A stretch of 64,000 nt of DNA from Flavobacteriaceae bacterium. Its GTDB lineage: Bacteria > Bacteroidota > Bacteroidia > Flavobacteriales > Flavobacteriaceae. Where the stretch lies: NCBI GenBank assembly GCA_024640565.1, contig JAHEET010000005.1, positions 124,001 to 188,000 on the forward strand. The letters run 5' to 3'. Positions 44,707-53,219 of the stretch are shown here, piece after piece; the stretch's first letter is position 1; each line of letters starts with the position of its first letter. Under the pieces are notes generated by a model. That model was not told where the DNA came from. It saw only the letters and a program-made list of their open reading frames with translations, and did not search any database. The position numbers were made by a program, and so were the translations under genes.

Positions 44707-46800
44707 TTATTGGTTTGCACCATACAAAGCGCTTCCTCTATTATCGTTAATGGTGGCAGCACTTTTTAAGGCTTCATACATCTTAAAAGTTTGCCTTTTT
44801 CTTGCGTCGGCAATTCTTTTTCTTTCAGCATCATAATTTGGTAAGGCTGTTGGCAATTCTTTCTTGGTAACAACAAAGGCATATACTCCTTTACTTCCTA
44901 CTACCTTGGTATACAATTTGTCTTTACCTGCATAAAACATAGCACCTACTACTTTAGGTTCCGCTCCTGCTCCTGAAAGCGTTGTACTTTTTAAACTTAT
45001 ATTGCTAGCGTTTCTCACGGATGTTTTGTTTGCATTTGCAATTTCAGCTAAAGAAGATCCCGTCATTTTCGCAGACAGTAACGTTGCTTTCTTTTCTTTC
45101 AATAAAATAGCACGCACTTTGGACGCTTCCTTAGCAACTGGCGCAGTTCCTTTTTTGGTTTTTGCCGTAATGAAAACAACTACATGACCATTTTCTGTAT
45201 CAAAACGTTGAAAATCTCCTACTTCTACATCTCCAAAAGCCCAAGAAACGATGCCTCTTTCTTTTCCAAGACCTGGCACGCTTTCATCTAAAACCTTCAC
45301 TCCAATGGCTGGTCTGGCAGTATAGTTATTTGCTTTTGCAACGTCATAGAAATTGCCATTTTTTGAAACTTCCAATGCAAATTTCTCTGCATTTTCAAAC
45401 ATTACATTTTCTGTAGCTTCCGAAGGCACAATCTTTTTTGCAATGGTTGCTAATTTCATTGCGCTTTGCTTGTTCTTTTGCGCATCCACTCGAATGATGT
45501 GAAAACCAAAAGGAGTTTTTACTACACCAACAGAACCTACTTTTTTGGCAAAGGTAAAATCACGAAATGCAGGAGTCATTCTTGCATAGTTAAAGTAACC
45601 TAAATCACCTCCTTTTTCAGCATTTGCTTTGTCTGATGAAAATTGTTTGGCCAAAGTTTTGAATTTTCGTTTGCTTCTTTTAACAACTGCTAAAATACTA
45701 TCGGCTAATTTCTCGGCCTGTGCTTCTGTTCTTGTAATGTCTGGTGTAGCTCTTTGCGATCCAACAAAAGGAATTAAAATATGACTTGCTTTTACAGAAT
45801 CTGGCATTTGTACCACCTCAGTAATTTTTGTCATTTTAAAATATCCGCTTTCTTTATAAGGTCCAAAAACATCCCCTTCTTTTCCATCAAAAATGGTCGC
45901 TGCAACTTCTACAGGAACTTGATTTTTAAATTTAAAGATCTCATCTAAGTCCAAATCTGAATCGTTGTCTAATAAGAATGCAACGTTATTTGTTGTTGTT
46001 TTAAACTCTTCTTTTAACGAACTTAGCTCACTTTTGATTGCTTCTTGGTCTTCTGCAGTCGCTTTTGTATCAAATTTCACATAAGATAAATCTCTTGAAG
46101 CTTCTACTTGGAAGTCTTTTTCGTGATCGTTGATAAAGGAAGCAATTTCACTGGTAGAAACCTTTACAAGGCTGTCTGCCAATGAAGTGAATGGAAGATA
46201 CACGAATTGTGCATTCAATTTTGTGTTGTTGTTTAGGTAATTGTTTTCTCCTTCTTTTAAGGAAGCACCCAAGCCAGCTGTTACTAAGTTGTTGTAGGTA
46301 TTTCTTTCAGAATTATCTTTAATTTGCTTGATGTAGTTGTTCCAAGCATTGGACAATTGTGTGTTATTGGTTTCAATATCTTTTAAGAATTGTTTTACTT
46401 TGGATTCGTCGAAAATACCTGCTTCATTTAAAAACTCAGGGTTTCCTTGCACGGATTGTGAATTCAACACTTCCATCCAAACATCGTTTTCGCCAACAAC
46501 TATCCCAGCTTTTTCTAATTGAGCTTGGTATATTTTTTTACGAACAATATTATCCCAAACTGTTTTTGTAGCCTGTATATCAGAGACACTACTTCCTGTT
46601 TGTGTTTTATAGGCTTCCAATGCCGTTGTAAATTCTTGTCGAGAAATTACGTCGCCATCTACTTCTCCTATTTCATTTACTTTGCTAGAATTGAATAAGT
46701 CTCCTAAGGTAGAAGGGTCTAATACAAATGCAAAAAGTGCCAAACCAATTATGATGATTAAGAACATTGAACGTTCTCTAATTTTTGATAAAACTGCCAT
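44707..46800 (-). CDS. PpiD/SurA-like periplasmic peptidyl-prolyl isomerase
   Basis: 697 residues. One N-terminal TM helix (MFLIIIIGLALFAFVLDPS) anchors a SurA_N-type chaperone domain (about 30-200); a parvulin-type rotamase domain lies at about 340-450 (VKASHILIPFVG, KAEKGGDLGYF, GFHIIRV). The C-terminal region is another chaperone-like segment. Folds outer membrane proteins in the periplasm; ends with SALYGANQ. It begins an envelope-biogenesis cluster on this strand. Confidence 0.92.
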   Translation of the reverse strand: MAVLSKIRERSMFLIIIIGLALFAFVLDPSTLGDLFNSSKVNEIGEVDGDVISRQEFTTALEAYKTQTGSSVSDIQATKTVWDNIVRKKIYQAQLEKAGIVVGENDVWMEVLNSQSVQGNPEFLNEAGIFDESKVKQFLKDIETNNTQLSNAWNNYIKQIKDNSERNTYNNLVTAGLGASLKEGENNYLNNNTKLNAQFVYLPFTSLADSLVKVSTSEIASFINDHEKDFQVEASRDLSYVKFDTKATAEDQEAIKSELSSLKEEFKTTTNNVAFLLDNDSDLDLDEIFKFKNQVPVEVAATIFDGKEGDVFGPYKESGYFKMTKITEVVQMPDSVKASHILIPFVGSQRATPDITRTEAQAEKLADSILAVVKRSKRKFKTLAKQFSSDKANAEKGGDLGYFNYARMTPAFRDFTFAKKVGSVGVVKTPFGFHIIRVDAQKNKQSAMKLATIAKKIVPSEATENVMFENAEKFALEVSKNGNFYDVAKANNYTARPAIGVKVLDESVPGLGKERGIVSWAFGDVEVGDFQRFDTENGHVVVFITAKTKKGTAPVAKEASKVRAILLKEKKATLLSAKMTGSSLAEIANANKTSVRNASNISLKSTTLSGAGAEPKVVGAMFYAGKDKLYTKVVGSKGVYAFVVTKKELPTALPNYDAERKRIADARKRQTFKMYEALKSAATINDNRGSALYGANQ

Positions 46801-46919
46801 ACGTAATTTATTTATTTTTCTGGAGGCGAATATACGATTTGGGTTTTAATGTTGCAACCGAATTCCTACTTATTAATCGCCAATAAAGATTTATTTAAGG
46901 TGGGGATCTTGAGAAAAAA

Positions 46920-48185
46920 TTAGTCTTCTTTGTCTACGACTTGCAGGCGAATCTCTTCTATTTTGGAAGCACTTACTTCTAAAATTTCGAATTCAAAATT
47001 ATCGATGACCACAATTTCATTTTGTTCTGGAATGTTTTCGGTTGCGTTAATAATAAAGCCGCCAAGGGTTTCATAGGCTTCTTCTTTTGGAATGTTTAGA
47101 TCGTAACTTTCATTTAAATAATCGACCTCTAAACGTGCCGAAAAATGAAATGTATTTTCCGAAAGTTGTTCTTCTGTAAACTCTTGTGAATCGTGTTCAT
47201 CTTCAATTTCACCAAACAACTCTTCTACAATATCTTCCACTGTAATAATTCCAGAAGTGCCGCCATATTCGTCGATTACCACAGCCACACTCTTTCTTTT
47301 TTTCATTAAACTGTTTAGAATGTCATTGATCATCATCGATTCTGGAACAAATTCTACAGGCAATAAAATTGCTTTTATGGTCTTTGGCTTTTTAAAAAGT
47401 TCGAAGGCACTCACATAGCCCACTACATCGTCTAAAGAACTATTGTATATTAAAATTTTAGAATGCCCCGTTTCAATCAAACGCTGTTTTAAATTGGCTA
47501 CCTTATCATGAATTTCCAAAGCAACAATCTCGGTCCGAGGCACCATGATCTCTCTTGCTTTTAAATTTTGAAATTCCAATGCATTTTGAAAAATTTGAAT
47601 TTCAGAATCCATTTCTTCCCTTTCGTTTCTCACTTCCAGTTGCTCGGTAATGTAGTTACCTAATTCTTGTTTACTAAATTCAGTTTGTTGTTTGTCTGGA
47701 TTTAACTTGAATAAAACACGAAGAAAAAAATCTGAAATTAGCGTAATAAATTCTGAAAAAACATGAAATAGATGGTAGAAAAGATAGGCAGGAACAGCAA
47801 AGATTCGCATGACCTCATTGGAATAAATTCTAAAAATTGCTTTGGGTAAAAACTCTGCAGTAACTAAAATTATTAATGTAGATATAATCGTTTGAACCAA
47901 TAAACTCGAGAATTCATTCAAATAATTTTCTGGGAGCAGCGTTACCAGTACTTGGCCCATATAATAACTATAAATGACCAATGATATGTTGTTTCCCACC
48001 AACATTGTGGTGATAAATTTTGACGACTTCTGAGTGATTTTATTTAAAATCTTAGAAATAAACCCAGCTCTTTTTTTCTCTAATTCGATGTGTAACTTGT
48101 TTGCAGACACAAAAGCAATTTCCATGCCCGAGAAAAATGCTGAGAGCACAATTGAAATGACAATAATAACGATTTCCATTTCCAT
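46920..48185 (-). CDS. CNNM/CorC-HlyC family membrane protein ('hemolysin')
   Basis: 421 residues. DUF21 domain with four TM helices (FFSGMEIAFVSANKLHIELEK), two CBS domains (about 200-325; REIMVPRTEIVAL, VAVVIDEYGGTSGIITVED) and a C-terminal CorC_HlyC domain (ETLGGFIINATENIP). Likely Mg2+/cation transport or envelope homeostasis rather than haemolysis. In gliding flavobacteria a relative is GldE; I cannot assign that here. Confidence 0.9.
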   Translation of the reverse strand: MEMEIVIIVISIVLSAFFSGMEIAFVSANKLHIELEKKRAGFISKILNKITQKSSKFITTMLVGNNISLVIYSYYMGQVLVTLLPENYLNEFSSLLVQTIISTLIILVTAEFLPKAIFRIYSNEVMRIFAVPAYLFYHLFHVFSEFITLISDFFLRVLFKLNPDKQQTEFSKQELGNYITEQLEVRNEREEMDSEIQIFQNALEFQNLKAREIMVPRTEIVALEIHDKVANLKQRLIETGHSKILIYNSSLDDVVGYVSAFELFKKPKTIKAILLPVEFVPESMMINDILNSLMKKRKSVAVVIDEYGGTSGIITVEDIVEELFGEIEDEHDSQEFTEEQLSENTFHFSARLEVDYLNESYDLNIPKEEAYETLGGFIINATENIPEQNEIVVIDNFEFEILEVSASKIEEIRLQVVDKED

Positions 48186-48202
48186 AAAGGAGCGTGTCTT
48201 AA

Positions 48203-48406
48203 CTAGTTGTTGGTGTTGTTTCTTTTTTCGATCTTTTTTCGAAAACGTCTTTTAAGTAAAAAAACGAAGGTAATAAAAACTGAGAAACCAATAAGTATCA
48301 TTGCTTTACCACTCTCAGACCCCAAGGCAAACAATCCCTCTACCAAGCAGATTGCAGCGAGTACTAGATATCCATATTGAAAAAACTTCCACATTGTATT
48401 CATCAT
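48203..48406 (-). CDS. small membrane protein (67 residues)
   Basis: Two TM helices (FQYGYLVLAAICLVEGLFAL and AMILIGFSVFITFVFLL) and a basic tail RRFRKKIEKRN. Lies between the CNNM and lptC genes with no gap to lptC (stop to start adjacent). Two consecutive ATG codons at the start. Recurrent next to lptC in Flavobacteriaceae as far as I recall; function unknown. Confidence 0.72.
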   Translation of the reverse strand: MMNTMWKFFQYGYLVLAAICLVEGLFALGSESGKAMILIGFSVFITFVFLLKRRFRKKIEKRNNTNN

Positions 48407-48970
48407 TTATTCTTCGTTTGTTTCTATATCTCCGATGACATTTTTTGCCAAATGCTTACTCAAATCTTCTTTGCATTCAAAGCCAACTCCCTTTACAATA
48501 CTGGTTGGTGTTGTAAGTACAAAAGCTTTTTCTGAGTAAAAATAGGCCGTTTTTTGATCCCACAGCAGCCGTTCTGTTTCCAATCTCGATTTTTCTGTGT
48601 GATTGACTACGACTACATTTCCTCTGATTTCTGAAACCTGTGTTTTGGAATAGGATCGCGCATAATCTCCTGTGATTGTTACAGAATCATTACTTTTTTT
48701 ACTGAAATTTACAATTTTTATTCCAATTGGAAACTCATTATAAGGATGGTTTTTTCGATTGGTAAAATCATGTAAAAGCGGTGTCATTAGTTTTGAGGTA
48801 ACCCTACCAGAATCTTTATACACATGGTACGCATCTTTTGCAACTCCAATGGGTAAATTTTTATCCGCCAAAAAATCACGTACTTTTTTGGAATCGTTTG
48901 TGCATGAAAAAAGCATTCCAATTGTTAAGACAACAGGAATGCTTTTTTGTATTATTTTCGTTGTAAACAC
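48407..48970 (-). CDS. lptC: LPS export ABC transporter periplasmic protein LptC
   Basis: The track ORF overlaps the TPR gene by 37 bp. A GTG at 48970 (MFTTKIIQKSIPVVL) or 48973 gives a clean lipoprotein signal with lipobox LFSCTND, so I use 48970 (187 residues). The beta-jellyroll LptC body shows VTITGDYARSYSKTQVSEIRGNVVV and WDQKTAYFYSEKAFVLTT. LptC bridges LptBFG and LptA in LPS transport. The signal-peptide region contains a 13-bp perfect inverted repeat followed by U-run on the coding strand (see findings). Confidence 0.85.
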   Translation of the reverse strand: MFTTKIIQKSIPVVLTIGMLFSCTNDSKKVRDFLADKNLPIGVAKDAYHVYKDSGRVTSKLMTPLLHDFTNRKNHPYNEFPIGIKIVNFSKKSNDSVTITGDYARSYSKTQVSEIRGNVVVVNHTEKSRLETERLLWDQKTAYFYSEKAFVLTTPTSIVKGVGFECKEDLSKHLAKNVIGDIETNEE

Positions 48971-48975
48971 CACAA

Positions 48976-50316
48976 TTATTTGGGTACACTTACAGATTCT
49001 CCGATCCAACATTTTACAACAAAAGAACTACCTGGTTCAACACCAGCAGTAAAAATCATTTTCTTGTTGGGTGCATTTCCTTTGTAAGTTCGAATGTATT
49101 TTTTTGCCAAAACACTGATACTTGGATCTACCGCAGCTGCTTTTCTTGCTTTGTCTAGAGCGGCTACATAAGTCATTCTTTTTTCAAATTCTCCATTCCC
49201 ACACTGGTTTACACTTGACGCATACAAGGTGGCAATTAACAAATACGCTTTTCCTAGGTTTGGATTGAATCTTAATGCTTCTCTTGCCAAACTTCTTGCC
49301 TTTAACTTTTGTCCTTTTTTTGAAGCATATTGTGCAAACTTTAACTTGAAATTTGCTTTCTTAATTGGATCTAGCTCTAAGTCGAATGCTTTTTGACGCA
49401 TTTGATCAGCACCAGCGTTGTCGCCATTTTTTTCTAAAACAACAGCCACAAAAGAATACGAGTCTGATGATGGAGAGGCTTCTGCATAGGCTCTTGCAAG
49501 CTTTTCATATAAAGGATCTTCTGTACATTCTTTTTTATACATTCTACTCACGGCTCTTTTTAACCATGCAGCATTGGATTTGTTCATTTCAAAATCTCTC
49601 GTATACAAAGGAATCAATCTTTCACAGGTAGATAATGTGATGATCATATTATCCAACCCTGCTTCTACTTGCCCTAAAGCTTTCGAATTTACAGAATACA
49701 TTCGTAATTGTTTCTTCTCTGATTTATCTAAAGCAACACTATCAGATATTTTCTTATACAAGGGGGCTAATTTTTTTGCATAGCCTTCCAATTTGTCTCC
49801 TACAGACTCTACAACATCATCGTATGTATCGAATACTTTTTGAGGGTTGGTTTCTTTGTTTCTATCGGTCATTCCTTGAAAATACTTGTACAAGTTCTTC
49901 ACACCCATTTTAGTTGGGTCAATATTGTATGCTTTCTCTAAGATTGAAAAAATAACGTCTGCATCTGCTAATTTGTTTTTAGACAAATAGGTAGCATAAT
50001 CACTATGTACTTTTGCAGGGTTCTCTTTTGGGAAATATTGCAATCTTTGCTCATATACTCTTTTTGCTAACGCTGGATCTTTTAAAACATCCTCGGCCAT
50101 ATTTGCACCATACTTGTAGATATTTACAGATAAATCTTGGCAATTGTCCATTAAATAATTCCAATTTACAAGAGCATCCTGATACTTTTTTGACTTGTAA
50201 TCTCCTTTAAAAAGATTGTATTTAATTTTACATTCTCTTTCCGCATCTTCCTGCGCATTTGTTTTTGCTGTTGTCATAAATAACATTGCAGCTAATAAAA
50301 ACGTAACTTTCTTCAT
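48976..50316 (-). CDS. secreted tetratricopeptide-repeat protein
   Basis: Start moved from 50379 to ATG 50314-50316 (MKKVTFLLAAMLFMTTAKTNAQ), which restores the signal peptide; 446 residues. TPR-like helical repeats run through residues 50-400 (e.g. DPALAKRVYEQRLQYFPKEN, ALRFNPNLGKAYLLIATLYA). Periplasmic or outer-membrane scaffold. The upstream residues of the track ORF overlap the beta-barrel gene. Sits between lptC and the barrel gene. Confidence 0.87.
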   Translation of the reverse strand: MKKVTFLLAAMLFMTTAKTNAQEDAERECKIKYNLFKGDYKSKKYQDALVNWNYLMDNCQDLSVNIYKYGANMAEDVLKDPALAKRVYEQRLQYFPKENPAKVHSDYATYLSKNKLADADVIFSILEKAYNIDPTKMGVKNLYKYFQGMTDRNKETNPQKVFDTYDDVVESVGDKLEGYAKKLAPLYKKISDSVALDKSEKKQLRMYSVNSKALGQVEAGLDNMIITLSTCERLIPLYTRDFEMNKSNAAWLKRAVSRMYKKECTEDPLYEKLARAYAEASPSSDSYSFVAVVLEKNGDNAGADQMRQKAFDLELDPIKKANFKLKFAQYASKKGQKLKARSLAREALRFNPNLGKAYLLIATLYASSVNQCGNGEFEKRMTYVAALDKARKAAAVDPSISVLAKKYIRTYKGNAPNKKMIFTAGVEPGSSFVVKCWIGESVSVPK

Positions 50317-50332
50317 TCTAATATAGTTTTTG

Positions 50333-51634
50333 TTAATCAATTCTTCTTTTCTGAAACCAGGCTTGTCTTCCCACCGCATTCAAGGACAGTCCAATTCTTA
50401 CATTAAAATAATTCTCTTGAATTAAGTTGTTGGTGGTGGATCCTTTTTTTCCAAACTCAAAGCCTAAATTTAGATTGGAAAGTTTTCTTCCCATTGGCAA
50501 CCCTAAACCAAAAGACATGCCAAAGTCATTTACCTTCGTAAAATTAGTCCCTAACGCTGATCCGTCTATAGACAGTCCGGTATTTTCATAACGCATTCCT
50601 GCTCTGTAGGTAACACGGTCCCAATAACTAGAAATCGATGTTGCTTTGGGAGTATAATACCCTCCAAGTGAAATCCGATCAGAGGCATCGTACCTAAAAG
50701 TGTTTCCGGTTCTATTTAAAAATCCTGAGGTTTGTATTGCATTTTGGCTTTCATATTCAAATCCTGCATGCCATTTGTCTAATTTCCCAATTCCAAATCC
50801 AAAAATTGTTTGAACTGGTAAATTGTATTTTCCTTCAATGGTGGCCACTTCTTGTTCATCTCTTATAATCTCCGCTCCATTTACGGTCGTAGAAAGTGTA
50901 TAAAAACGTTCGGTTCCTTCTACCTCCAATTCACTTCCAAATCTAAACGTACTTCCCAAATTTAGAGTTAAATCATTCTTTAGTTTGGTCGTGTACTGCG
51001 CTCCTAATTTCACATTTCCTCCTCGAATTGTTGAAGTTTCATTGTACCGCGTCGCATATATCACATTTGCAATTTGGTTTGAAAGGATGTTCTCTGTACT
51101 TCCAAAACTAAAATCTGCTTCTATTCCTACTGAAAGTCCTTTGTATACTTTCATACCAAAACTTCCATAAATTCTGTTAATACCTCCAGTACCTGAAAAA
51201 ATTGAAATTTCTGTTGGATCGCCATCACTATTAAGCGTGGTATTTGATAAAGAATACCCTACAGAAGACAAGGGCTGCATTCCTAGAGAAAAACCTGCTT
51301 TTTCACCAATAGGAAAAGCCAATGCAAAATAACTTAAGCTGGTAGCATTTACTGTCTGAGAGGCCTCATTGGTCTTCACCGTCAAATCTTTACTTAACAA
51401 ACCGAAAGAATACGTTGTGAACCTTAAATCTGAATAAGCAGCAGGATTGGTAAAGTTTAAATATTGTGAACTGTTAAAAGCTACGCCAATACCTCCCATG
51501 CTTGCCTGTTCTATTGTTCTTGAACTAAATTCTTCTCCAATACCAAAAAAAGAATATGGGGAAGAAGTGGTTCTTTGACCGAGAGCGATGCTTGAACTTA
51601 TTAATAGAAATACAGTTAGATATTTTTGAATCAT
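50333..51634 (-). CDS. outer-membrane beta-barrel protein
   Basis: 433 residues. Signal peptide ending SIALGQ. N-terminus SSPYSFFGIGEEFSSRTIEQASMGGIGVA and NFTNPAAYSDL resembles the FadL/PorV-like barrels of Bacteroidota; alternating aromatic/Gly strands continue to the end (NVRIGLSLNAVG). The start ATGA overlaps the coaX stop, indicating coupling. Function unknown. Confidence 0.85.
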   Translation of the reverse strand: MIQKYLTVFLLISSSIALGQRTTSSPYSFFGIGEEFSSRTIEQASMGGIGVAFNSSQYLNFTNPAAYSDLRFTTYSFGLLSKDLTVKTNEASQTVNATSLSYFALAFPIGEKAGFSLGMQPLSSVGYSLSNTTLNSDGDPTEISIFSGTGGINRIYGSFGMKVYKGLSVGIEADFSFGSTENILSNQIANVIYATRYNETSTIRGGNVKLGAQYTTKLKNDLTLNLGSTFRFGSELEVEGTERFYTLSTTVNGAEIIRDEQEVATIEGKYNLPVQTIFGFGIGKLDKWHAGFEYESQNAIQTSGFLNRTGNTFRYDASDRISLGGYYTPKATSISSYWDRVTYRAGMRYENTGLSIDGSALGTNFTKVNDFGMSFGLGLPMGRKLSNLNLGFEFGKKGSTTNNLIQENYFNVRIGLSLNAVGRQAWFQKRRID

Positions 51635-52359
51635 TTGCTTTTGTTAAAAATCAATATTTCATTCAATCCGTGAAGGAGAAAATTTTGATTCGCAAATATG
51701 CTACTTTTTAATTGCTTTGACAAGAAATTTGCATCTCCTCCTGTTAAAACTACTGTTAAATCTAAAAATTTCGTGTCATAACGAGAAATTACCCCTTCAA
51801 TTTCAGAAAGAAGCCCATTTACAACGCCAGCATGAATGCTTTCATTTGTTGAATTTCCAATAAAGTCGATGGGAGCTTGTACTTCTAGTGAGGGCAATTT
51901 TGCAGTGAATTGATGTAGGGAAGCATAACGCATTTTTAAGCCCGGAGAAATGGCACCTCCAAGATAAGTGGCCTCTTTATCAATAAAATCATACGTAAGA
52001 CAGGTTCCAGCATCAATGACCAAAACATTTTTCTGAGGGAATTTTTTTTGAGCAGCAACCATCAAAGCTATGCGGTCAACCCCCAGAGTAAGCGGTGTTT
52101 CATAGGTATTGGTATAAGGCACTTCCATTTGTGATGAAACTACCGAAAAAGGGACAATTTTACAGAGCTTTTGGAGTTCAATTTTCGGAATTAAAGCCAC
52201 TGAAGAAAGAATTCCATGGGCAATTGTATATTTTTTTAAAATTTCTGTGATTTTGGAAAGCAGTTCTTTTGTATCAAAAACAAACAGTTCTATAAGTTTA
52301 TCTTCTTCAAAAACAGCAGCTTTCACTCTTGTATTCCCAACATCTATACTTAAATTCAC
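51631..52359 (-). CDS. coaX: type III pantothenate kinase
   Basis: The track starts at a TTG; the family N-terminus (NLSIDVGNTRVKAAVFE) begins at GTG 52357-52359, giving 242 residues, the usual CoaX length. ASKHA-fold motifs: IDVGNTRVKA (phosphate 1), GVDRIALMVAA, VIDAGTCLTYDFID, GGAISPGLKMRYASLH. First step of CoA synthesis. Divergent from tRNA-Phe. Confidence 0.93.
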   Translation of the reverse strand: MNLSIDVGNTRVKAAVFEEDKLIELFVFDTKELLSKITEILKKYTIAHGILSSVALIPKIELQKLCKIVPFSVVSSQMEVPYTNTYETPLTLGVDRIALMVAAQKKFPQKNVLVIDAGTCLTYDFIDKEATYLGGAISPGLKMRYASLHQFTAKLPSLEVQAPIDFIGNSTNESIHAGVVNGLLSEIEGVISRYDTKFLDLTVVLTGGDANFLSKQLKSSIFANQNFLLHGLNEILIFNKSK

Positions 52360-52434
52360 AATTGGCTTTTTTATGAATTTCAAAAATACAATAGATTTTT
52401 TTAAATTTTCCTTAGTAGATGTGAAAAAACATAT

Positions 52435-52442
52435 TATATTTG
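52435..52442 (+). promoter_or_regulatory. -7 promoter box of tRNA-Phe
   Basis: TATATTTG, 16 bases before the tRNA 5' end; same box and similar spacing as at tRNA-Arg. Confidence 0.55.
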
Positions 52443-52458
52443 CCACCGCTAAGGCAAT

Positions 52459-52531
52459 GGTACCTTAGCTCAGTTGGTAGAGCAAAGGACTGAAAATCCT
52501 TGTGTCCCTGGTTCGATTCCTGGAGGTACCA
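52459..52531 (+). tRNA. tRNA-Phe (anticodon GAA)
   Basis: 73-nt cloverleaf: acceptor GGTACCT/AGGTACC, D arm GCTC/GAGC, anticodon arm AAGGA-CTGAAAA-TCCTT with GAA, T arm CCTGG-TTCGATT-CCTGG, discriminator A, no encoded CCA. It lies at the left border of the mobile-element-rich region, where tRNA genes often serve as integration sites. Confidence 0.96.
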
Positions 52532-52540
52532 CAAAATTAT

Positions 52541-52579
52541 CCCGTAACTCATTTACAAACAATGAATTACGGGTTTTTT
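52541..52579 (+). terminator. intrinsic terminator after tRNA-Phe
   Basis: CCCGTAACTCATT/AATGAATTACGGG (one G-T pair) followed by six T. Confidence 0.85.
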
Positions 52580-52860
52580 GGTTTTTAGGGTTGCTCCAAA
52601 GGTTGCTCGGGAGGTATAAAAAGATAACGGTAAAGGGGTTATACTATAACACCTAAAGTTTAGTTATTAATAACTTAAGTAACCTATTAAACAACGAATT
52701 AAACATTGTGAAGTGTGTAAAGTAGATTTTTCTTCGATATATAGAGTACAATATAAAAACCTAAAGAATGTTTGTTTGTAAAGAGTGTCTTGTAGAAGTT
52801 AAAAAGGAAAATACTAACTTAACACATGGAGGTACTTGGAAACTTTAATAGACTTCTTAA
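52580..52860. other. non-coding remnant region downstream of tRNA-Phe
   Basis: The stretch between the tRNA terminator and the solo IS end has no intact gene. It contains a duplicated-looking GGTTGCTC (52590 and 52602 area: gttgctccaaaggttgctcggg) and the zinc-finger-like relic listed separately. No integrase frame is readable. Confidence 0.5.
52707..52848 (+). pseudogene. relic of a small two-CxxC (zinc-ribbon-like) protein
   Basis: One frame reads CEVCKVDFSSIYRVQYKNLKN; the next frame continues FVCKECLVEVKKEN and ends GGTWKL plus stop. Joined, this resembles short flavobacterial proteins with two CxxC pairs and a terminal GGTWK. One or two bases are missing or extra around 52768-52772, and there is no good start codon. 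Short form only, so moderate confidence. Confidence 0.5.
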
Positions 52861-52911
52861 AAATTAAATTAGTTTAAAACTTGATGCTTAATTTTAGCAG
52901 ATGCGACAGAA
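52861..52911 (+). repeat. solo right end of the IS6-like element (51-bp exact repeat)
   Basis: 51 bases identical to 56325-56375, the terminal segment of the IS at 55601-56377, in the same orientation. The final bases differ (GACAGAATC against GACAGAACC). The rest of this copy is missing, so it is a deletion remnant. Confidence 0.9.
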
Positions 52912-52939
52912 TCAGAGTATTCTTTAGTAACATATCTTA

Positions 52940-52981
52940 AAAAAAGGCACAATTTATTTTGTAATAAATTTGTGCCTTTTC
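52940..52981 (-). terminator. terminator of the 60-residue mini-protein gene
   Basis: On the minus strand AAAAGGCACAAATTTATT/AATAAATTGTGCCTTTTTTT with one bulge, 20 bp past the stop of the small gene. Confidence 0.8.
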
Positions 52982-53000
52982 ATTTATATAAATATTATTA

Positions 53001-53183
53001 TTATCTAAAGCCTGAACCTGGATCTTCTGGGCTTTGTGCCTGAGCTTTCTGTGGGTTTAATATCATATATGTACCTAATGCAGTTAATGCTGCGTATTTC
53101 CCATAAGATCCAATCTTCTTGACAGCCTCTTTACGTGTGATATCTTCTGGTTTTTTTTGAATGTTTTTAATATTTTTATTCAT
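53001..53183 (-). CDS. exported mini-protein (60 residues) paired with a T9SS surface protein
   Basis: Basic N-terminus ending ITRKEAVKKIG, resembling a weak twin-arginine motif with RK in place of RR, then a hydrophobic stretch AALTALGTYMIL, then NPQKAQAQ with an AxA-type cleavage site. If cleaved there the mature part would be only about 11 residues, QSPEDPGSGFR. It lies 36 bp after the T9SS protein gene on the same strand and is followed by a terminator. I know no function for it. Confidence 0.75.
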   Translation of the reverse strand: MNKNIKNIQKKPEDITRKEAVKKIGSYGKYAALTALGTYMILNPQKAQAQSPEDPGSGFR

Positions 53184-53219
53184 GATGTTTTGTTTTGTTG
53201 ATTAATTAAGTGCAGATTA

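Noticed and set aside
52474-52656. 60-residue plus-strand ORF starting inside tRNA-Phe
   Set aside because: Begins in the tRNA and crosses the terminator; no family features. I also could not read an integrase start in it.
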